A stretch of 11,707 nucleotides of DNA from Lachnospiraceae bacterium (GTDB lineage: Bacteria > Bacillota > Clostridia > Lachnospirales > Lachnospiraceae), in assembly GCA_017476305.1 (NCBI GenBank), contig JAFVAA010000419.1:1-11707 (forward strand). The letters run 5' to 3'. This document shows, in pieces, positions 7,230-11,707 of this stretch. The translations under genes and the position numbers were made by a program. The notes under the pieces were generated by a model that was not told the origin of the DNA, did no database searches, and saw only the letters and a list, made by a program, of their open reading frames with translations. Each line of letters opens with the position of its first letter. The stretch's first letter is position 1.

Positions 7230-7289
7230 ATATGCGAAGTGATTCTAAGTTCCGAAAAGACCGGAACTTAGAATTACTAAGCCGCATAT
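7230..7289. repeat. Long imperfect palindrome after the kinase gene (hairpin 1)
   Basis: A 13-bp perfect inverted repeat, ATTCTAAGTTCCG (7242-7254) with 7262-7274, encloses a 7-base loop. It extends to 17 bp with one G-U pair (7238-7254 with 7262-7278). An outer 7-bp stem, ATATGCG (7230-7236) with CGCATAT (7283-7289), closes it. It begins 2 bases after the kinase stop and has no T-run on either side, so it is not a classical intrinsic terminator. It could be an mRNA 3'-end stabiliser, an operator or a palindromic intergenic repeat. Confidence 0.7.
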
Positions 7290-7291
7290 GG

Positions 7292-7322
7292 GAAGAACGC
7301 AGGGATCATGCGTTCTTCTTCT
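7292..7322 (+). terminator. Possible terminator of the dnaG-rpoD-kinase cluster (hairpin 2)
   Basis: A perfect 10-bp stem, GAAGAACGCA (7292-7301) with TGCGTTCTTC (7309-7318), has a 7-base loop GGGATCA. It is followed by TTCT, and its 3' arm is pyrimidine-rich. The stem is strong but the T-tract is short and broken, so termination is plausible, not certain. Confidence 0.45.
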
Positions 7323-7348
7323 GCAAATCAATGCTAAACAGGAGTAAG

Positions 7349-7392
7349 CTCATGAACGAAACGGCAAGCCATTTCGTTCATGAGTATATTTT
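7349..7392 (+). terminator. Strong hairpin with T-rich tail before folD (hairpin 3)
   Basis: A perfect 13-bp stem, CTCATGAACGAAA (7349-7361) with TTTCGTTCATGAG (7372-7384), has a 10-base loop that itself contains GGC/GCC. It is followed by TATATTTT (7385-7392), then the folD ribosome site. It has the form of an intrinsic terminator, yet it ends only 23 bases before the folD ATG. It may therefore end upstream transcription, act as a leader attenuator, or overlap a folD promoter (TATATT at 7385-7390 as -10, no clear -35). I cannot choose among these. Confidence 0.45.
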
Positions 7393-7415
7393 AACATAGT
7401 GAAAGGAAAGGATAT

Positions 7416-8258
7416 ATGGCGAAGATTATAGATGGGAAGGCGATTGCGCAGGAAATCAAGGATGAGTTAAAGGAAAAGGTGGCAAAGCTTAGGGCAGAGG
7501 GGACGGAAATCTGTCTGGCGGTGATTCAGGTCGGAAAGGATCCGGCTTCTACGGTATATGTGGGAAATAAAAAAAAGGCATGTGCTTATATCGGGATAGA
7601 ATCCCTTGCCTATGAGCTTCCGGAGGAAACGACAGAGGCAGAGCTTTTAAAGCTTGTGGAGGATTTAAATGCAAATGAAAAGGTGAATGGGATTTTGGTC
7701 CAGCTGCCTTTGCCGGAGCATATAGATGAGAATAAGGTGATAAAGACGATTTCGCCGAAAAAGGATGTGGACGGTTTTCATCCGGAAAGTGTAGGGGCAC
7801 TTAGCATCGGACAGCAGGGCTTTGTGTCCTGTACGCCGGCAGGAATCATCGAGCTTTTAAAGCGTTCCGGTATCAAAATCGATGGCAGGGAGTGCGTGAT
7901 CATCGGCAGAAGCAACATCGTAGGAAAGCCGATGGCACTTTTACTGCTTCGGGAAAATGGAACCGTGACTGTCTGCCATTCGCATACGAAGGATATCAAA
8001 GAGGTTACGAAGCGTGCAGATATTTTAGTGGTGGCAATCGGAAAGGCGAAGATGGTGGATGAGAGCTATATCAAAGAGGGAGCAGTGATCATTGATGTCG
8101 GCATGGACAGGGATGAAAACGGAAAGCTCTGCGGAGATGTGGACTTCGAAGCGGTAAAGGACAAGGCTTCTGCGATTACACCGGTTCCAGGTGGTGTCGG
8201 ACCGATGACGATTACGATGCTTATGCATAACTGTGTGAAGAGCGTGGAAGGAAGATAG
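7416..8258 (+). CDS. folD: FolD, methylene-THF dehydrogenase / methenyl-THF cyclohydrolase
   Basis: Bifunctional cytoplasmic enzyme that interconverts 5,10-methylene-, 5,10-methenyl- and 10-formyl-tetrahydrofolate, with NADP+ as the usual cofactor; it feeds purine and formyl-methionine synthesis. The 280-residue length is typical. Visible are the catalytic Y48 and K52 ([12 protein letters not shown]), GILVQLPLP with Q96, the KDVDGFHP loop with D119, the dinucleotide-binding [11 protein letters not shown] (164-174), and [10 protein letters not shown] near the C-terminus. ATG 7416 follows GGAAAGGA with about 4-5 bases spacing. The gene lies after a 187-base hairpin-rich spacer, which makes a new transcription unit likely, and 80 bases before the preferred rimO start. 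I do not see a tetrahydrofolate riboswitch in front of it. All active-site residues are present. Confidence 0.98.
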   Translation: MAKIIDGKAIAQEIKDELKEKVAKLRAEGTEICLAVIQVGKDPASTVYVGNKKKACAYIGIESLAYELPEETTEAELLKLVEDLNANEKVNGILVQLPLPEHIDENKVIKTISPKKDVDGFHPESVGALSIGQQGFVSCTPAGIIELLKRSGIKIDGRECVIIGRSNIVGKPMALLLLRENGTVTVCHSHTKDIKEVTKRADILVVAIGKAKMVDESYIKEGAVIIDVGMDRDENGKLCGDVDFEAVKDKASAITPVPGGVGPMTITMLMHNCVKSVEGR

Positions 8259-8323
8259 AAAATGACGTAACAGTTCACCTATCAGTGAACAGGACAAAAG
8301 AATACGGAAATCTGACAGGAAAA

Positions 8324-8330
8324 GAGAGGA
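8324..8330 (+). promoter_or_regulatory. Ribosome binding site deciding the TTG start of rimO
   Basis: GAGAGGA (8324-8330) lies 8 bases before TTG 8339. The farther in-frame GTG 8285 has no such site before it and falls within a small hairpin (8273-8290). Confidence 0.55.
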
Positions 8331-8338
8331 ATAAGGGA

Positions 8339-9709
8339 TTGGATATCTATTTCGTATCACTTGGCTGTGATAAAAATTTAGTAGACAGTGAGATGATGAT
8401 AAAAAATCTGAGGAATGCCGGGCACCGGATCATAGATGATGAAGCGCTTGCGGATGTCATTGTGATCAATACCTGCTGTTTTATCGGGGATGCGAAGGAA
8501 GAGAGCATTCAGGCAATCCTTGATATGGCGCAGTATAAGGAGTCAGGAAACTGTAAGCTTTTAGTAGCGGCGGGCTGTCTGGCGCAGAGATATCATGAGG
8601 AGATAAAGACAGAGCTTCCTGAGGTGGATGTCATCATAGGGACGATGGGATATGAAGCTCTAGTGGAGGCAATTGAAGACGGGCTGGAGCGTCAGGGGCA
8701 TTCTGAGGATGGTTCCGTAAGAGACAGCCATCCGGAATACTTAAAGGACATTGATTATCTGCCGGAGCCTGTGCTTGACAGGGACAGCATGACAGGCGGG
8801 TACTATGCGTATTTGAAGATTGCAGAAGGGTGTGACAAGCATTGTACGTACTGTGTGATTCCGAGGGTTCGCGGAAAATACCGGAGCGTCCCGATGGAAA
8901 AGCTGCTTACACAGGCAGAGCATCTGGTGGAAAACGGTGCCAGAGAGATCATTTTAGTGGCACAGGAAACGACGCTTTATGGAGCAGACCTCTATGGAGA
9001 GAAATCCCTGCCGCTTCTTTTGGAAAAACTGTCAGGGATTGAGGAGCTCCGGTGGATTCGTATTCTGTACTGCTATCCGGAGGAGATTACCACAGAGCTT
9101 ATCGATGCGATAGAAAGACTTCCGAAGGTCTGTAACTATCTGGATATCCCGATTCAGCACGGCGCAGATACTATTTTGAAACGGATGGGAAGAAGGACAA
9201 ATCAGAGGGAGATTATACAGATGGTAGAAGAGCTTCGAAGGAGGATTCCTGACATAGCACTTCGTACCACTTTGATTACGGGCTTTCCGGGAGAAACAGA
9301 GGAAGAGTTTTTGGAGTTAAAACGGTTTGTAAAAAGGATGAAATTTGACAGATTGGGAGTTTTTGCTTATTCTAAGGAGGAGGATACTCCTGCGGGGGAG
9401 ATGGATGGGCAGATTCCTGAGGAGGAGAAGGAAAAACGGCGGGATGAGATCATGGAGCTTCAGCAGAGCATTGCCTTTGAAAAGAGCCGGGAACAGACAG
9501 GCAGGGTTTTAGAAGTCATGATAGAGGGATATATGGCAGAGGATGAGGTGGATGCTGCCAGAACCTACATGGATGCGCCGGATGTGGATGGATATATCTT
9601 TATAGAAAGCGACTGGAATCTGATGTCCGGAGATTTTGTAAAGGTTCGCGTGATCAGTGCTGAGGGGTATGATTTACTGGGGGAAATCGTAGATGATTAT
9701 ACATGTTAA
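8339..9709 (+). CDS. rimO: RimO, ribosomal protein S12 methylthiotransferase
   Basis: Radical-SAM enzyme that methylthiolates the conserved aspartate of ribosomal protein S12, using two iron-sulfur clusters. With a TTG start it has 456 residues. The N-terminal UPF0004 domain has cluster ligands C10 (SLGCDKN), C46 (NTCCF) and C80 (AAGCLAQR). The radical-SAM CxxxCxxC is at C165, C169 and C172 (AEGCDKHCTYCVIPRVRGKY). IPIQHGADTILKRMGR and FAYSKEEDTPAGEM are RimO-like, and a C-terminal TRAM domain runs from about 388. TTG 8339 puts the conserved FVSLGCDKN at residues 5-13, as in the family, and follows GAGAGGA. GTG 8285 would add 18 residues without similarity. It is a paralogue of miaB at the window start. 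It stands before pgsA and the cinA-type gene, an order common in clostridia. Confidence 0.96.
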   Translation: MDIYFVSLGCDKNLVDSEMMIKNLRNAGHRIIDDEALADVIVINTCCFIGDAKEESIQAILDMAQYKESGNCKLLVAAGCLAQRYHEEIKTELPEVDVIIGTMGYEALVEAIEDGLERQGHSEDGSVRDSHPEYLKDIDYLPEPVLDRDSMTGGYYAYLKIAEGCDKHCTYCVIPRVRGKYRSVPMEKLLTQAEHLVENGAREIILVAQETTLYGADLYGEKSLPLLLEKLSGIEELRWIRILYCYPEEITTELIDAIERLPKVCNYLDIPIQHGADTILKRMGRRTNQREIIQMVEELRRRIPDIALRTTLITGFPGETEEEFLELKRFVKRMKFDRLGVFAYSKEEDTPAGEMDGQIPEEEKEKRRDEIMELQQSIAFEKSREQTGRVLEVMIEGYMAEDEVDAARTYMDAPDVDGYIFIESDWNLMSGDFVKVRVISAEGYDLLGEIVDDYTC

Positions 9710-9729
9710 CGGAATTGCATTCCGCTAAC
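9705..9729 (+). other. Hairpin overlapping the rimO stop codon
   Basis: GTTAACGGAAT (9705-9715) and ATTCCGCTAAC (9719-9729) form an 11-bp stem with one mismatch and a 3-base loop. The TAA stop lies in the left arm. A-rich sequence follows rather than T-rich, so it does not look like an intrinsic terminator on this strand. The rest of the 94-base spacer to pgsA shows no clear promoter. Confidence 0.5.
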
Positions 9730-9803
9730 GGTATAAAAAAGGATAACAGTGACAACAGGGGAGACGAGGGCTGATAAAAATCTAGAATTGGAGTGGATGA
9801 GAT

Positions 9804-10355
9804 ATGAATTTGCCTAATAGGATTACAATGCTTCGGGTGTTTTTAATTCCTTTTTTTGTATTTTTTATGCTATGTGGGGATATGGTGCCTGGTGCGCAGT
9901 ATATTGCGGTAGGAATTTTTATTGCAGCCAGTCTGACGGATACTTTAGACGGCTATCTTGCCCGAAAATATAATCTGGTATCGAATTTCGGGAAATTTAT
10001 GGATCCTCTGGCAGACAAGCTTTTAGTCTGCTCGGCACTCATCTGTTTTGTATCGATTCCGGAAAATCCGATGCCGGCGTGGGGCGTGATCGTAATCATT
10101 AGCAGAGAATTTATCATTAGTGGTTTCCGGTTAGTAGCGGCTGACACGGGAGTTGTCATAGCTGCCAGCTGGTGGGGAAAAAGCAAGACGATTGTACAGA
10201 TGTTAATGTCGATTCTTTTGATCGTGAATTTCGATGGACAGGTCATCGATATCATCGAGTATGTATTTATTTATGCAGCGATTGCCCTTACGGTGATTTC
10301 CCTGTTGGATTATTTGTGGAAAAACAGAAGGGTATTAAATGATGGAAAAATGTAA
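9804..10355 (+). CDS. pgsA: CDP-diacylglycerol-glycerol-3-phosphate 3-phosphatidyltransferase
   Basis: Integral membrane enzyme that joins CDP-diacylglycerol and glycerol 3-phosphate to give phosphatidylglycerophosphate, the first committed step to phosphatidylglycerol and cardiolipin. The 183-residue length is typical. The full CDP-alcohol phosphotransferase signature is present: D46, D49-G50, A53-R54, G63, D67 and D71 (D-x2-DG-x2-AR-x8-G-x3-D-x3-D). It starts with the characteristic MNLPNRITMLRVFLIPFF, which leads into the first membrane segment (about 8-25). Further hydrophobic segments lie near 32-45, 72-85, 88-105 and 150-172. ATG 9804 has GGAG about 10 bases upstream, a rather long spacing, but the N-terminal match makes the start secure. 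It follows rimO by 94 bases and precedes the cinA-type gene by 40. Confidence 0.96.
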   Translation: MNLPNRITMLRVFLIPFFVFFMLCGDMVPGAQYIAVGIFIAASLTDTLDGYLARKYNLVSNFGKFMDPLADKLLVCSALICFVSIPENPMPAWGVIVIISREFIISGFRLVAADTGVVIAASWWGKSKTIVQMLMSILLIVNFDGQVIDIIEYVFIYAAIALTVISLLDYLWKNRRVLNDGKM

Positions 10356-10395
10356 TGAGCCGGGTTCGATGTAATCAGGGAAAGGGAGGAATAAT

Positions 10396-10872
10396 ATGGC
10401 AGCAGAAAGACTGGTGAAGTTACTTTTAGAGAGAGGATACCATGTTGCAACGGCAGAGTCATGCACCGGAGGGCTTTTATCAGCTGCTATGGTCGATATT
10501 TCCGGAGCCTCTGAGGTATTTGAGGAGGGGTCTATTACTTATTCGGACCGGGTAAAGAAAAAGCTTTTGGGAGTATCAGGGGAGAGTCTGGAAAAATATA
10601 CTGCGGTCAGCAGACAGGTCGCAGAGGAAATGGCAAAGGGTGCCAGAAGAGCTGCAGGGACAGAGGTTTCCGTCTCTGTGACCGGATATGCCGGTCCGGA
10701 TGCCGGGGAGGATGGAACACCTGCAGGAACAGTTTATATCGGGTGTGATGTTTTAGGGGAAATCTCGGTGAAGGAATGTCATTTTTCAGGAGACCGGAAT
10801 GAGGTCAGAAGGAAAGCTGCGGAGGAGGCGGTTTCTTTTGCTTTGGAGAATATTATGACAGCGCAGTTATAG
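10396..10872 (+). CDS. CinA C-terminal domain protein, nicotinamide-nucleotide amidase (PncC) type
   Basis: Predicted to deamidate nicotinamide mononucleotide to nicotinic acid mononucleotide, part of the pyridine-nucleotide cycle. The 158-residue protein is the C-terminal domain only, like E. coli PncC; the N-terminal MoCF-like domain of full-length CinA is absent and was not lost by a visible frameshift. It shows the family landmarks ATAESCTGGLLSAAM (18-32, carrying the conserved serine), EEGSITYSDRVKKKLLGV, AVSRQVAEEMAKGAR, and SVTGYAGPDAGEDGTPAGTV with the conserved GPD. ATG 10396 follows GGGAGGA by 5 bases. It lies downstream of pgsA as in many Gram-positive genomes, where recA often follows; here a flavoprotein gene follows instead. 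The family is sure; activity is inferred from relatives. Confidence 0.92.
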   Translation: MAAERLVKLLLERGYHVATAESCTGGLLSAAMVDISGASEVFEEGSITYSDRVKKKLLGVSGESLEKYTAVSRQVAEEMAKGARRAAGTEVSVSVTGYAGPDAGEDGTPAGTVYIGCDVLGEISVKECHFSGDRNEVRRKAAEEAVSFALENIMTAQL

Positions 10873-10920
10873 GAAATATGCCGCTTTGCGGCAGAATTCC
10901 ATAGGAAGGGGAGAATCCGC

Positions 10921-11707
10921 ATGAGTGAGAAGAGAAAGGTGATCGTGATAGGAGGCGGGGCTGCCGGAATGATGGCAGCTTATGCAGCGGCTAAGGAAGG
11001 GAGTGCGGTTTTCCTGTTTGAGAAGAATGAAAAGCTGGGAAAGAAGCTTTTCATTACCGGAAAGGGACGCTGTAATCTGACAAATCATACGGATGCAGAG
11101 GGGCTTTTGGCACATGTGGTGAGAAATCCGAGGTTCTTATATAGTGCTTTTTACAGCTTTGATGCGGAAAGCATGATGGGGCTTATGGAGTCATCCGGTC
11201 TGAAGCTAAAGACAGAGAGGGGAAACAGGGTGTTTCCGGCTTCGGATAAATCCTCGGATGTGATAAGGACACTCGAAGGGCTTCTAAAGGAACATGGGGT
11301 GAGGATTTCTTTACGCGCTCCGGTAAAGGGACTTCTGATGGAGAAAGGTGTCTGTCAGGGGATTCTGTTCGCGGATGGAAGGGAGATGCGGGCTGATGCC
11401 GTCATTGTGGCGACAGGCGGGCTTTCGTATCCTTCTACCGGCTCTACAGGGGACGGGTATCTTTTTGCGAAGACAGCTGCACTTGAAGTAAAGGAAGCCA
11501 TTCCGTCATTGGTGCCGTTTGAAGCCGAGGAGGAGTATATAAAGAGGTTGCAGGGAGTGTCTTTGAAAAATGTCTCCTTAAAACTGTTTTCCGGGAAAAA
11601 GAAGCTTTTCGGGGAGCAGGGAGAAATGCGTTTTACCCATTTTGGCGTGAGTGGTCCTTTGGTGCTGACTGCCAGTACCAGAATCAGTGGAATGGAGGTC
11701 TCTAAGA
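10921..11707 (+). CDS. HI0933/BaiN-type FAD-dependent oxidoreductase (5' part)
   Basis: Flavoprotein of the HI0933-like family, whose members are annotated as aminoacetone oxidase-like or BaiN-like NAD(P)/FAD-dependent oxidoreductases. The window holds the first 262 codons with no stop; the family is usually about 400-420 residues. The N-terminal Rossmann FAD site is VIVIGGGAAGMMAA (7-20), with the ribose-binding acidic E34 at the end of FLFEK. The family motif GKGRCNLTN is at 47-55, and the second FAD-contact motif, ATGGLSYPSTGSTGDGY, at about 164-180. GEMRFTHFGVSGP near the right end is also typical. ATG 10921 is supported by GGGGAG 7 bases upstream. It follows the cinA-type gene by 48 bases, which contain a small TGCCGC/GCGGCA hairpin (10879-10893). 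Bile-acid reduction by BaiN itself should not be assumed; the substrate is unknown. Confidence 0.93.
   Translation, partial: MSEKRKVIVIGGGAAGMMAAYAAAKEGSAVFLFEKNEKLGKKLFITGKGRCNLTNHTDAEGLLAHVVRNPRFLYSAFYSFDAESMMGLMESSGLKLKTERGNRVFPASDKSSDVIRTLEGLLKEHGVRISLRAPVKGLLMEKGVCQGILFADGREMRADAVIVATGGLSYPSTGSTGDGYLFAKTAALEVKEAIPSLVPFEAEEEYIKRLQGVSLKNVSLKLFSGKKKLFGEQGEMRFTHFGVSGPLVLTASTRISGMEVSK

Noticed and set aside
7229..7415. Tetrahydrofolate riboswitch before folD
   Set aside because: The position would make sense, but I do not find the conserved core of the THF riboswitch; the three simple inverted repeats do not match its known fold.
8278..8288. CCTATCAGTGA, identical to half of a tet operator
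   Set aside because: It covers only part of the operator, lacks the second half-site, and there is no tet gene nearby. It is a chance match within the GTTCAC/GTGAAC repeat.
9710..9803. Promoter for pgsA at TATAAA (9732-9737)
   Set aside because: No -35-like hexamer is found at 16-18 bases upstream (TTGCAT at 9715 is only 11 bases away), so I do not report it as a promoter.
10879..10893. Terminator between the cinA-type gene and the flavoprotein gene
   Set aside because: The 6-bp GC-rich stem with TTT loop has no T-tract after it; the 48-base gap is more consistent with read-through.
1..11707. tRNA or rRNA genes, CRISPR arrays, defence or phage genes
   Set aside because: All gaps between genes are short and none shows a cloverleaf, CCA end or regular repeat-spacer pattern; every gene found is of housekeeping type.

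Overview
The window carries a run of housekeeping genes, all on the + strand, from a low-to-mid-GC member of the Bacillota, most likely a Lachnospiraceae-type clostridium. The basis is strong GGAGG-type ribosome binding sites, AGA/AGG-rich arginine usage, GTG and TTG starts, the dgt-dnaG-rpoD-trmK gene order and protein sequences of clostridial type. The assignment comes from sequence memory, not from a search. I see no rRNA, tRNA, CRISPR array or complete insertion sequence.

Layout. (1) 3-512 is the C-terminal part of the tRNA methylthiotransferase MiaB, cut by the window edge. (2) 540-5601 is a replication/transcription cluster: dgt (dNTP triphosphohydrolase), dnaG (primase), rpoD (primary sigma factor) and trmK (tRNA m1A22 methyltransferase). 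It runs by overlap into a nucleoside kinase with threonyl-tRNA-synthetase-like N-terminal domains (5564-7228). (3) 7229-7415 is a non-coding spacer with three strong hairpins. (4) 7416-10872 holds folD (one-carbon metabolism), rimO (ribosomal protein S12 methylthiotransferase), pgsA (phosphatidylglycerophosphate synthase) and a stand-alone CinA C-terminal domain (NMN deamidase type). (5) 10921-11707 is the start of a HI0933/BaiN-type flavoprotein that runs off the window.

The genes serve basic growth functions: nucleotide pool control, primer synthesis, promoter recognition, tRNA and ribosome modification, folate one-carbon units, phospholipid synthesis and pyridine-nucleotide salvage. Tight spacing and overlaps (rpoD/trmK TGATG; trmK/kinase 38 bases) suggest co-transcription and coupled translation.

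The most notable non-coding structure is a 77-bp MITE-like insertion at 3481-3557 between dnaG and rpoD. It has 18-bp terminal inverted repeats (16 of 18 matching, the outer 11 perfect) and is flanked directly by a perfect 10-bp repeat that looks like a target-site duplication. It may change transcription of the primary sigma factor, and it also creates a misleading upstream ATG for rpoD. The triple-hairpin spacer before folD is the second structure I cannot fully explain. I did not find a new multi-gene system.
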